From contig NZ_JAZHRR010000001.1 in assembly GCF_036924515.1 (NCBI RefSeq), forward strand, positions 310,001-374,000: a stretch of 64,000 nucleotides of DNA, in the 5' to 3' direction. The position numbers and the translations under genes are program-made. The DNA comes from Bradyrhizobium sp. AZCC 1610. Lineage in GTDB: Bacteria; Pseudomonadota; Alphaproteobacteria; Rhizobiales; Xanthobacteraceae. Shown here one piece after another: positions 7,882 to 15,492 of this stretch. The notes beneath the pieces are model-generated. The model worked only from the letters and a program-made list of their open reading frames with translations. It was not told the origin of the DNA and searched no databases. The stretch's first letter is position 1, and each line of letters begins with the position of its first letter.

Positions 7882-8544
7882 TCATGCGCTCGCGGGGGCG
7901 TAGTTCGTTTCGGCGGTCCAGGAATCCTTCGGTTGGCTGTACAGACACCAGAAGTGTTCGGCCACTGATGAGGCCTCCTTCGATTCCGGGGAAACAAAGG
8001 TGCAGACAGTCACTGTTGCGACGTGAATTCCCTTTTCCCGGAACGGCTCGAAAAGTCCGTGAGCCAAAGCGCGAATACCCGCCTTGCCGATGCTGATCGA
8101 AAGATAGTCCGGGCTGGGTGCCAGTGCGAAGCCACCTCCCGTCAGCAGGATCGCACCGGACTTTTGCTCTTCCATCTTCGGAGCGACAGCCTGAGCGGCG
8201 ACAAGCGCCCCTCCGATGTTCACGGCGAGATCATCATTGAAGCTGTCGCGCGGCTGCTCAGAGAGGGTCGCCTTGCGCGCGGATGCGGCGTTGTAGTGCA
8301 ACACGTCGATTGAGCCGTGCTGCTTCTGAACTTCCGCGACCAGTTCCGCGACGCCCTTCGGATCGATCGAGTCCACTTTGCGAGCGTTTGCCCTGTAGCC
8401 CTTTTTTACCATCTTTTCAGCCAGCTCTTGCGTCTTGGCGATGCTCCGAGCGGCCAAAACCACCTGGAAACCTTCCTTGGCAAAGCGTTCGGCGGTCGCG
8501 AAACCGATCCCCGGGCCCGTTCCGATGCTGAGAAATGTCTTCAT
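7882..8544 (-). CDS. Short-chain dehydrogenase/reductase family protein with atypical active site
   Basis: A 220-residue Rossmann-fold protein. The start was set at ATG 8544 because the protein then begins MKTFLSIGTGPGIG, with the nucleotide-binding glycine motif at about residues 8-14 and aggag directly upstream. The usual NAG element is replaced by YNAAS. In the catalytic region APSPDYLSISIGKAG, the Lys is present but the position four before it, normally Tyr, is Ile; a Tyr lies seven before the Lys. It may use a shifted Tyr or have lost dehydrogenase activity. The gene lies about 110 bp downstream of the intact AraC gene on the same strand, which makes regulation by that protein plausible. 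Confidence 0.8.
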   Translation of the reverse strand: MKTFLSIGTGPGIGFATAERFAKEGFQVVLAARSIAKTQELAEKMVKKGYRANARKVDSIDPKGVAELVAEVQKQHGSIDVLHYNAASARKATLSEQPRDSFNDDLAVNIGGALVAAQAVAPKMEEQKSGAILLTGGGFALAPSPDYLSISIGKAGIRALAHGLFEPFREKGIHVATVTVCTFVSPESKEASSVAEHFWCLYSQPKDSWTAETNYAPASA

Positions 8545-8652
8545 CTCCTGTTTCCTTTCGATGCTGCACTTGAGATCGGTTATGGCATCTTTGCCGAAAT
8601 CATCCGCCCGTTGCCGGGAAACATCGCTTCTCGCCACGGGCGAAGAAGATGT

Positions 8653-9609
8653 TCACCGCATGCGTCTTCGCCAATCGCTCGGGGTTTCACCGGTCAGCTT
8701 TCGGAACGCCGCGGCAAAAGCGGTCTGGGAGGAATAGCCAAGCGCGGTTGCGACCGAGACGACTGACACATCGGTGTCGCGCAGCATGTTCATGGCCTGC
8801 TCGAGCCGGTGCTGGCGCAGCCAGGCATGCGGTGAGAGCCCGGTGCTTTCCTTGAATGCACGGCAGAAGTGGAAGCGCGACAGACCGGCATCGGACGCCA
8901 GCGCCGCGAGTGAGACGTCCGCATCGCTGTCCGAACGCAGCCGTTCGATGGCGCGGCCCAGCACTCTGGGCGATAGCCCGCCCATGATCGGCCGGAACGT
9001 TGCAGGTGAGCCGGTGTGCGCCGCGAGGAGGCGCGTGGCCAGAAGATCCGTCAGTTGGTGCCTGAACAGCGCGTCCAACGCCGCGCTGCCTTCGAGGGCG
9101 TCGGCCGCGCTCAGCAGCAATCGGGATGTAATGGGGTCGGGATGCGCCGTTCGCTCCACAAGATCGCCGGGAGTGCTTGTGCCAGCTTCGTGGGCAATGC
9201 GCTTGAGCGTTGTCAGCGGAAGGTAAAGCTGAACGACACTCAAGGGTTGGTAAATGTCCCATCGTGAGCTTGAGCCGGCCGGAATGACCGTCACGGTTGC
9301 GGGACGCGTCATTCCATTCACAAACGTTTTCCCGTCGCGGCGCTCGAACCGCACCGGCTCGGCAGGGAAAGCCATGATGACGTGATCGGCCATCGGCCGG
9401 ACGACGTCGTGCAGGGGATCATGCCTCCAGAAGGTGATCGCGCCGCTGGACGAGTCCGACGCCATGCTTAAGGGTCTCGTCTTGAGCACCCTGGTCATCT
9501 CCGCATCGGCAGGACCTCGCTCGGTGATCGTCAGGCCGCGCTGGGGCGTCTCGGAAATGTCCGGCTCATTCTTCTGCGGAAGATCGCGCGTCACTGGCTT
9601 GTAACTCAT
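8653..9609 (-). CDS. AraC family transcriptional regulator
   Basis: A 318-residue regulator starting MSYKPVTRD at ATG 9609; the frame is open further upstream but that part is not protein-like. The N-terminal ~200 residues form a ligand or dimerisation domain; the C-terminal ~100 hold two helix-turn-helix motifs, including SLAALASDAGLSRFHFCRAF and VVSVATALGYSSQTAFAAAF, followed by GETPSDWRRRMR. The probable target is the SDR gene immediately downstream; this is inferred from position only. Partial copies of its 3' end lie at 7375, 7738-7879 and 9663-9752, and its 5' leader is duplicated near 9740-9790. Confidence 0.88.
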   Translation of the reverse strand: MSYKPVTRDLPQKNEPDISETPQRGLTITERGPADAEMTRVLKTRPLSMASDSSSGAITFWRHDPLHDVVRPMADHVIMAFPAEPVRFERRDGKTFVNGMTRPATVTVIPAGSSSRWDIYQPLSVVQLYLPLTTLKRIAHEAGTSTPGDLVERTAHPDPITSRLLLSAADALEGSAALDALFRHQLTDLLATRLLAAHTGSPATFRPIMGGLSPRVLGRAIERLRSDSDADVSLAALASDAGLSRFHFCRAFKESTGLSPHAWLRQHRLEQAMNMLRDTDVSVVSVATALGYSSQTAFAAAFRKLTGETPSDWRRRMR

Positions 9610-9662
9610 GGACCTGTCCTCGCATTGAGAGACATTTCCGAGAGACATTTCGCTTACTGCCG

Positions 9663-9752
9663 CTAGCGCATGCGGCGCCGCCAATCGCTCGGGGTCTCGC
9701 CGGTCATTTTCCTGAAGGCCGCCGCGAAGGCAAGGATTGGATTGCAGCTCAT
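9663..9752 (-). pseudogene. Internally deleted AraC copy (29 codons)
   Basis: A 29-codon frame starts MSCNPIL, resembling the intact AraC start (MSYKP), and jumps directly to AFAAAFRKMTGETPSDWRRRM, the intact C-terminus. Its upstream leader (gctcatagacctgtctcgcc.ttgaga on the plus strand) also matches that of the intact gene (actcatggacctgtcctcgc.ttgaga). It therefore looks like a second full AraC copy from which almost the whole coding region was deleted. It is too short to bind DNA. Confidence 0.7.
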
Positions 9753-10104
9753 AGACCTGTCTCGCCGTTGAGAAGCATTTCGTTTGAGCGTTCGGTGCGC
9801 GTTTTACGCGCTGTAAAGTCGCGCTCAATAAATGCGCAAGGTCGCCTTCTGCCGACGAACGAGGCAATCGACGGCCCCAAGTACTTGTGATGAGTAGCAA
9901 GGCTGTGAATGGACAACCGCACTGACGCTATTTCAGTAAGCTATTGAGCGTGTTTTCAAAAAATTGCAGCGACCAAAGTCTCCTAGACGGCCGTTCGCTG
10001 ATGGCGGAGCTGATACCCCACGGGCGCGGCGACGACCCAGCTCCGCGCAACACGGATGAGGTCGACGCGTATGCTACAGGCGGGCGCCTTCGGCGCGAAG
10101 CTCG
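9753..10104. other. Non-coding stretch between AraC remnant and transposase remnant
   Basis: No convincing gene or RNA is visible. The first 40 bases repeat the leader of the AraC gene. The segment around 10020-10100 is GC-rich and probably the decayed upstream part of the transposase fragment that follows. Confidence 0.4.
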
Positions 10105-10209
10105 GGCCTGACGGTCGAGCGCGTCATGACCGATAACGGCTCGTGCTACAAATCCTTTGCTTTCCAGAAGGCCTGCAGGCGCCTCGGCCCCAAGCACATC
10201 CGCACCACC
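10105..10209 (+). mobile_element. Transposase fragment (IS481/IS3-type integrase core)
   Basis: The frame reads GLTVERVMTDNGSCYKSFAF and ACRRLGPKHIRT. This matches the middle of the DDE catalytic core of IS481-type transposases, with the second Asp in MTDNGS. Both the N-terminal region and the C-terminal part with the third acidic residue are absent; the match stops just before the integrase gene. A dead remnant, useful as a scar of past insertion. Confidence 0.75.
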
Positions 10210-10227
10210 AGCCTGATGATAGGCGAC

Positions 10228-11598
10228 TCAAGCCTCCGCTCTTCCCTTGATCGGCATCACCTTCTTGGGATCGAGCCAGTGGTCGATTCGATCAGCCCAA
10301 TGCTGCATCAGCTTCGTGCGCGAGCCGATCAGCGCGAGCGGTCCGTGCTTCTTGTAGAGACCTTCCACAGTAGAGTTATCGAGATGCGCGAGCTGCAGCT
10401 CGATGACATCGCCATCCCATGCCTTAGCGTCCTTGATCTCTTCGTGGTGAGACAGGGTCGAGAACGTGGTCCGGAATCCGTGGGCACAATGGTCAGTCTT
10501 GGTGTCAATGCCAAGCAGCCGCAAGCGTTTGTTGAGCGTGTTGTTTGATAGCGGCGCGTCCTTCGAGCAGGAAAACGCGTACCGGCGATGCCCGGTCAGA
10601 TTCTGAACGCTGCGCAGGATTGCTACTGCCTGCCGTGACAAAGGCACGACATGGTCCCAACCGGTTTTCATTTTGGCGGCTGGAATAGTCCAGCGTTCGG
10701 CATCCCAATCGACCTCGCTCCACTCCATTTCATTGACCATGCCGGGGCGGGGAATGGTCAGCGCATCGAAGCGCAAGGCAAGGCCAACAACGTCACTAAA
10801 CCTCGCTCTCGTCCACGGTGCGCTGATGAGCTTGAACACGCGCGTCACGTCGCGTGGTTCGGTGACGCCGGGACGCGGCGTCGAAATGTTGGCAATCATC
10901 TGCCCATTCAGGTTGCGGAATGGATTGTAGCCGTCGCCTTCGACATCGGCATAGTCGCAGATTTGCTCACCGATGCTGCGCACGCGGTCGCGGGTTTCCA
11001 GCTTTCCCTCGGCTTCGTATGAACGCATGAACGCGAGCACGTCCGGACGCTTGATGTCCTGCCTGCACAGCTTGCCGAAACGAGCCTTGACGTAGCCGAC
11101 GCGCAGCTCGAGCACCTCGATGGTCTTGGGGTCGCGCACCGCGACGATCCTGCCGCGTTTGACTTTCTCCACTTTCTTCTTCGCGAGCCACTCGTCGGCC
11201 CATTGCTCGAAAGGCCGGGCTGCCGCCTGCCTGTGCTTGTCGAGCTGCTTCTCGGTGCTCGGGTCTTTGCCTTCCTTGAGCAGGTCTTTCGCCTTGTCGC
11301 GGTCGCGCCGCGCGTCGGCGAGCGAGAATGTGCCATCCTTGCCGTTGCCGTAAGGGCCGATGGAGTAGGTTTTCTGACGGCTATGGAAGCGGTAGCTCAT
11401 CCGCCACAGCTTGGAGGCCGCGTTACCTGGTCTGCTCTTGTCCGGCGTGACGAAGAGATAGAGACCGCCGCCAGTCACATCCGAAATCTTGGTGGGGCTC
11501 CACGCGCCGTTGTCGAATTTCGGTCGGGCGGCGCGGCAGTCGACGTCAGTCCTGATCTGCTTGGGGTTGGCGCACGCGCCGTCGTTCTTGCGGGCCAT
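10228..11598 (-). CDS. Tyrosine-type site-specific integrase
   Basis: A 456-residue recombinase of the P4/phage-island type. An N-terminal DUF4102-like arm-binding region (KISDVTGGGLYLFV, about 37-50; YSIGPYG about 78) is followed by a SAM-like core-binding domain and a catalytic domain. Catalytic residues are visible: Arg in IPRPGMVNEMEW, Lys in KMKTGWDHVVPLS, HGFR (about 373-376), a late His in LAHLDN (about 405) and the nucleophile Tyr in EGLYKK (about 415). ATG 11598 was chosen because upstream codons run into a short repeat region. The gene lies about 220 bp from the 3' end of tRNA-Leu(CAA), the classic arrangement for integration into a tRNA gene. It appears intact. Confidence 0.9.
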   Translation of the reverse strand: MARKNDGACANPKQIRTDVDCRAARPKFDNGAWSPTKISDVTGGGLYLFVTPDKSRPGNAASKLWRMSYRFHSRQKTYSIGPYGNGKDGTFSLADARRDRDKAKDLLKEGKDPSTEKQLDKHRQAAARPFEQWADEWLAKKKVEKVKRGRIVAVRDPKTIEVLELRVGYVKARFGKLCRQDIKRPDVLAFMRSYEAEGKLETRDRVRSIGEQICDYADVEGDGYNPFRNLNGQMIANISTPRPGVTEPRDVTRVFKLISAPWTRARFSDVVGLALRFDALTIPRPGMVNEMEWSEVDWDAERWTIPAAKMKTGWDHVVPLSRQAVAILRSVQNLTGHRRYAFSCSKDAPLSNNTLNKRLRLLGIDTKTDHCAHGFRTTFSTLSHHEEIKDAKAWDGDVIELQLAHLDNSTVEGLYKKHGPLALIGSRTKLMQHWADRIDHWLDPKKVMPIKGRAEA

Positions 11599-11653
11599 CT
11601 GCTCAATTCCTTCGTTCGGAATAGCGAAAGTCGCCGTGAACGTTTGTTCTCCC

Positions 11654-11686
11654 GATACCAACACGATACCAACAAAAATGCCAACA
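11654..11686. repeat. Three short direct repeats (ATRCCAACA) upstream of the integrase
   Basis: gataccaaca occurs at 11654 and 11665, and atgccaaca at 11678. The spacing of 11 to 13 bp places the copies on roughly one face of the helix. They lie between the integrase start and tRNA-Leu, where arm-type integrase sites or an excisionase/autoregulatory operator would be expected. Function is inferred. Confidence 0.45.
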
Positions 11687-11820
11687 AATCGGACGGCTGG
11701 GATCGCATGAGAACAAACGGTGACGAACACCGATGTACGCGGAAGTGCCTATTTTTCAAGGGTTTCCGAGCACTGCGCGAACGGTTGCGGACGCTTTAGA
11801 ACGGGCTTGAACAGCCTTGT

Positions 11821-11905
11821 TGGTGCCCCTGGCCGGAATCGAACCAGCACTCCTTGCGGAACTCGATTTTGAGTCGAGCGCGTCTACCAGTTCCGCCACA
11901 GGGGC
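11821..11905 (-). tRNA. tRNA-Leu (anticodon CAA)
   Basis: Reading the minus strand, acceptor arms gcccctg/caggggc close, followed by discriminator A and an encoded CCA. The anticodon stem ctcga/tcgag holds the loop ctcaaaa, giving anticodon CAA. A long variable arm of class II type and a T arm with ttcgatt are present. Length is 85 with CCA. Its 3' end faces the integrase gene, suggesting it is the attachment site. Confidence 0.96.
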
Positions 11906-12058
11906 CTTCGGTCGCGGGCCGGGAGGCCGGTGCGGCGAAGCCGGCGGAATATAGCGGGCGGCGCTTCCGGGTCAACCCGCGCTGAAGTGATTGTGGTGCG
12001 TCTCGACACCTCGGCGGTGGCGGGATAGGAGGCTGATGCCTAATTTGAGCATGGACCT

Positions 12059-12616
12059 ATGCTCCGGAGAACGTCCGTGACATCTGAAGCCGCCCAATCC
12101 CGGCCAGTGCGCCATGCCGCCGATCCGGCGGCCGTCGCGGCGCTGGCGATTGCGGCTGTCGCGGCCGCGACGCTGGCGGGCGCCTGGTTCTTCGAGCTCG
12201 TGCTGGATATCCGTCCCTGTCCGCTCTGCCTCGAACAGCGCTACGCCTATTATCTGGCCCTGCCGCTCGCCCTGGTGGTGGCGTTTGCCGCTTCGCGCGG
12301 GGCGCCGCGGCCGATGCTGCTGGCCGGGTTTGCGGTGCTGTTGCTCGCAGCGTTAGCCAATGCCTGGCTCGGCGGCTATCACGCCGGCGTCGAGTGGCAG
12401 TTCTGGCAGGGCCCGACCGATTGCTCCGGCCCCATCGCCGATCTCGGCAGCGCCGGCACGCTGCTGCAGCGGCTCGACAGCGTCAAGGTGATCCGCTGCG
12501 ACGAGGTGCAATGGCGCTTCCTCGGCCTCTCGCTTGCCGGCTACAACGCGCTGATCTCGCTGGCGATGGCGGCGATCGCCGTGTGGGGCATCGTGTCGGC
12601 CAAGCGGGCCGCGTAG
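12059..12616 (+). CDS. dsbB: Disulfide bond formation protein B
   Basis: An inner-membrane quinone reductase that reoxidises DsbA. The 185-residue protein has four predicted helices (about 23-47, 62-79, 86-105 and 155-180). The first redox pair CPLC is at 54-57 between helices 1 and 2, and the second pair C122 and C147 is in the second periplasmic loop, as in DsbB. The start may be ATG 12059 or GTG 12077. A DsbA-like gene lies 5 kb away at 17658. It stands alone downstream of tRNA-Leu. Confidence 0.88.
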   Translation: MLRRTSVTSEAAQSRPVRHAADPAAVAALAIAAVAAATLAGAWFFELVLDIRPCPLCLEQRYAYYLALPLALVVAFAASRGAPRPMLLAGFAVLLLAALANAWLGGYHAGVEWQFWQGPTDCSGPIADLGSAGTLLQRLDSVKVIRCDEVQWRFLGLSLAGYNALISLAMAAIAVWGIVSAKRAA

Positions 12617-12632
12617 GCCGGGCGCTTCCAGC

Positions 12633-12710
12633 CGTCATTGCGAGCGCAGCGAAGCAATCCACGTCTCCGCAAGTTGCGCTATGGATTGCTTCGCTGCGCT
12701 CGCAATGACG
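12633..12710. repeat. Dispersed palindromic element (cgtcattgcgag family)
   Basis: Long inverted repeat: cgtcattgcgagcgcagcg at the left and its reverse complement at the right, with inner arms gaagcaatcca/tggattgcttc and a short loop. Sister elements with the same outer arms lie at 39189 and 58267. It could fold as one long hairpin in RNA and sits just after dsbB. Confidence 0.85.
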
Positions 12711-12819
12711 ATGTTGAGACGGTGGCTGCGACAAACTGGCACGACAGGCAAATCAGTCAAAACCTGTCCAGCCCCTCGCACAAAAATATTCCGCTTTCGT
12801 TCTCACCCAAATCATCGGC

Positions 12820-13250
12820 ATAACTCCGCCCGTCTCACGGCAGATGAGGGGCGCTTCGCGATCGTCACGAACGTGCGGTGAGATGCGGTGGACGCAGATG
12901 GCGCGCTAGACGTACGCGCCTTAAGCGTACGGCGAAGTCGTGTGGTTCGGGCGCCGCGGTGCTGGCGCTAAGTTGGCGGGAAGTGTCCCGCCGGCGACGG
13001 AGGCAAAAGAGCCGTTCTCCGGGAAGAGCACGAAGTAAGCCGTAAAGCCATTGCGCAGGGAAGGCCGGAATGCTCCCGCTGCCCTGTATGCTCGTGTGCA
13101 CTTTTGTTTGCGCAAATCGCACACGGGACCGCGGGTGCAGCAAGCACCCGGTCTTCCCTGCGCCCTCTGATCAAGAGGGCGGGAAGTTGATAGCAAACCT
13201 CGGGCGCAACGCGCCGCGAGATCGCGAAGTCATATCCTACGAAATCCGCT
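12820..13250. repeat. Gene-free region resembling a dispersed Bradyrhizobium repeat
   Basis: No plausible gene. The stretch contains cgtacgcgccttaagcgtacg (palindrome at about 12911) and a larger inverted repeat, gcgcagggaaggccgg at 13053 against ccggtcttccctgcgc at 13148. From memory, sequences of this kind (aaggccgg ... ttccctgcgccctct) recur many times in Bradyrhizobium genomes; this could not be checked here. Confidence 0.5.
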
Positions 13251-13266
13251 TGCAATGCCGGCCACC

Positions 13267-14352
13267 CTAATCGTCCACATCCTCCTGCGGACGGCCGAAC
13301 AGATGAATGATCCCCGGCGTGGTAATCGAGACGAACACGAAGCGCGACAGATGATGGGCGCCGACGAAAATCGGATCGATATGCAGCGTGAGCGCCAGAG
13401 CCAGCATGGCGTCCATCGCGCCCGGTGCAAAGGCGACCACGACGTCGGCGAAGCGCACGTTGGTGGCCAGCAGAATCACGGTGACGAAAATGGCGGAGAT
13501 GAGAATCGCGACGGCGAACGAGCCGAGCCCGGCATTGATGTGGCTGAGCAGCGTCGACTTGCTGATCCGCGCGAACCGCGTGCCGATCACGGCGCCGATG
13601 CCGACCAGCGCCACGCCGCGCATCCAGGGCGGCAGGCCGCCCTCGATCAGGCCGGTGCCGTGCAGCACGGCGGAGGCGATCATCGCGCCGAACATCCAGC
13701 TCGCCGGAAATTTGGCCAGCCGCAGCAGCAGCGCGACGGCGATGGCCGCGGCGGCCAGCACAGCGAGTTCGAGCGGCGAGGCGATAAGGCTGGCCACCTC
13801 TACCGGCGCCGTCGGCGCAATCCCGGTAAACGCCAGCACCAGCGGCAGCGCGGCGGTCAGGATGATCACGCGCATGGTCTGCACCACGGCGATCGCGGCG
13901 ACATCGGCGCCCTTCTCGGCGGCGAGCATGGTGATCTGCGACAGCGCGCCGGGGCTGCCGGCGAGCAGCGCCGAGGTCTGGTCCCAGCCGTGCACGCGCT
14001 GCAGATAGAAGCTCGAGCCGAAGGTCGAGCAGAATGTCGCCAGCGCCAAGAGGCCGATGGTCAGCGGATAGGCGCTCATGTGCTGGATCAGTTGCCGCGA
14101 CACCAGCGAGCCCAGCGTGATGCCGAGCAGCACCAGCACGGTCTGCGTCAGGATCGGCGGCATGGTGACCGGTCGCCCCGCCAGTGCGGCGATGCCGACG
14201 GCGGCCATCGCGCCGGAGATCAGCCCGCCCGGCAGGTTAAGCCACTGAAACAGCAGGCCGCCGGCGGCGCCGATGACGAGCGTCTCGAGCGTGCCGAAAA
14301 TTTTGGCGCGGTCGGCAACGGCGGAGGAAAACGAAGCGGGGATCAGGCTCAC
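13267..14352 (-). CDS. AbrB-family (AbrB duplication) integral membrane protein
   Basis: A 361-residue, almost entirely hydrophobic protein with roughly ten helices in two homologous halves. Each half carries the family pattern: GGLLFQWLNLPGGLISGAM (about 31-49) and LRLAKFPASWMFGAM (about 211-225), plus GSPGALSQ and AFAPGAMDAM, which mark the repeat. It belongs to the membrane family (COG3180, sometimes misnamed ammonia monooxygenase or transcriptional regulator). Function is unknown; a transport role is suspected. It is monocistronic as far as can be seen. Confidence 0.85.
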   Translation of the reverse strand: MSLIPASFSSAVADRAKIFGTLETLVIGAAGGLLFQWLNLPGGLISGAMAAVGIAALAGRPVTMPPILTQTVLVLLGITLGSLVSRQLIQHMSAYPLTIGLLALATFCSTFGSSFYLQRVHGWDQTSALLAGSPGALSQITMLAAEKGADVAAIAVVQTMRVIILTAALPLVLAFTGIAPTAPVEVASLIASPLELAVLAAAAIAVALLLRLAKFPASWMFGAMIASAVLHGTGLIEGGLPPWMRGVALVGIGAVIGTRFARISKSTLLSHINAGLGSFAVAILISAIFVTVILLATNVRFADVVVAFAPGAMDAMLALALTLHIDPIFVGAHHLSRFVFVSITTPGIIHLFGRPQEDVDD

Positions 14353-14493
14353 GCCGCCTTATGGCAAATCCGCCATCGACGTACAAATGCGCCACGCGAT
14401 TGCAGCAATGCGCGGCGGCGGCGGCGATGGCCCGTCGGCGTCATAAAAAATGCGGAAGGTCCCGCTACGGTCCTCACGCAGGAGGGCGGGCGG

Positions 14494-14775
14494 TTACTTC
14501 GCCTTTTCGGCGGCGGCCTTCTTGCACTCGGAGCGGAATTTCCTGCGTTCCTTGCCGTGAAGCCCCTTGGCATCGGCTTCCTTCGAACATTCGAGCGAGG
14601 CGGCAGTGCGCGGCTTCCCGGCCTTCTTTTCCGCCGGCGCCTTGGTTTCGGTCTTGGTCGCCTCGGTCTTGGTCGTCTCGGTCTTGGCCGGAGCCGTGGT
14701 CTGTGCGGACGCGGCGCCCATCAACAGAAGGGAAGCCACGGCGGTCGCGGCGGCAAGGGAGGAGATCTTCGTCAT
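14494..14775 (-). CDS. PsiF repeat-containing secreted protein
   Basis: A 93-residue periplasmic protein with a signal peptide (MTKISSL...ASAQT, about 1-23), a Thr/Lys/Glu linker made of repeated KTET-like units, and one PsiF-type repeat (SLECSKEADAKGLHGKERR, Cys pair about 20 residues apart). PsiF proteins are known only as phosphate-starvation-inducible in E. coli. The start ATG 14775 was chosen for the signal peptide; the frame stays open upstream. Confidence 0.8.
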   Translation of the reverse strand: MTKISSLAAATAVASLLLMGAASAQTTAPAKTETTKTEATKTETKAPAEKKAGKPRTAASLECSKEADAKGLHGKERRKFRSECKKAAAEKAK

Positions 14776-14952
14776 GGGGCACCTCGGATTGAAAACCAGG
14801 GCGCAACCGTCGCGCTGCGATACTGAACCACAGGTGAATGAAGCTGAACGGGTCGCCACAAAAATTTTACCGGAGGATCGTTCTGCACGTTGCCGCAAGC
14901 TGAGGTTGCGCTAGGATGGCGCTCGCAGATGACTTCTCCAAGGAGACCAGGG

Positions 14953-15450
14953 ATGACTATTCAAGCAAGAATACTGGGCGCGATTGCGATGTCGGGTTTG
15001 GCTGCGCTGGCGATGACGTCGCAGGCGAGTGCCCTGACCGCGCAGGAATGCAGCGCCAAATACCAGGCCGCCAAATCAGCCGGCACGCTCGGCGGCCAGA
15101 AGTGGAACGACTTCCGGAAAGCCCAGTGCGGCGCCGACGCTACGGCCGCACCGGCGGTCGCGGCCCCCGCCGCCGAGCCCAAGGAAGCCGCCAAGAAAGA
15201 ATCCAGGAAGGAAGCCAAGGAAGCTGCAAAGCAAGCTGCGGCGCCTGCTGCTCCGGCAGGACCTGCGGTCTATCCGAGCGCCGTCGATCCGAAATATTCC
15301 AAGGAGACCGCCGGCAAGGCCCGCATGCACACCTGCGTGGATCAGTACAATGCCAACAAGGCCACCAACGCCAATGGCGGCATGAAGTGGATCCAGAAGG
15401 GCGGCGGCTACTACAGCGAATGCACCAAGAAGCTGAAGGGCGCGGCCTAG
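14953..15450 (+). CDS. Secreted hypothetical protein, Ala/Lys-rich linker
   Basis: A 165-residue protein with aggag 6 bases before ATG 14953. A signal peptide (about 1-26, ending ASALT) is followed by CSAKYQAAKSAGTLGGQKWN, an Ala/Lys/Glu-rich spacer at about 65-100, and a C-terminal half with two cysteines (HTCVDQYNANKA and YSECTKKLKG). The first and last parts resemble each other (C...Y.A.K....G...W), so it may be a duplicated PsiF-like or small cysteine-pair module. It is divergent from the PsiF gene, and both may share a regulatory region. Function unknown. Confidence 0.7.
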   Translation: MTIQARILGAIAMSGLAALAMTSQASALTAQECSAKYQAAKSAGTLGGQKWNDFRKAQCGADATAAPAVAAPAAEPKEAAKKESRKEAKEAAKQAAAPAAPAGPAVYPSAVDPKYSKETAGKARMHTCVDQYNANKATNANGGMKWIQKGGGYYSECTKKLKGAA

Positions 15451-15465
15451 CCAGCAACGGAAGCG

Positions 15466-15492
15466 GGCGCGGCCGGAAATTTCGGCCGCGCC
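15466..15492. terminator. Hairpin between convergent genes
   Basis: ggcgcggccg and its complement flank a short A/T loop (gaaatttc). It lies between the secreted protein gene (+) and the TetR gene (-), overlapping the TetR stop. It probably acts on both transcripts; there is no clear T-run. Confidence 0.5.

Noticed and set aside
9610-9900. N-terminal extension of the AraC gene
   Set aside because: The added 97 codons read through the duplicated leader and the deleted AraC copy; the intact protein starts at 9609.
13255-14826. Long 523-codon plus-strand frame opposite the AbrB-type gene
   Set aside because: It is a His/Gln/Arg-rich mirror of the hydrophobic AbrB gene on the other strand, typical of high-GC antisense frames; no domain, no ribosome binding site.
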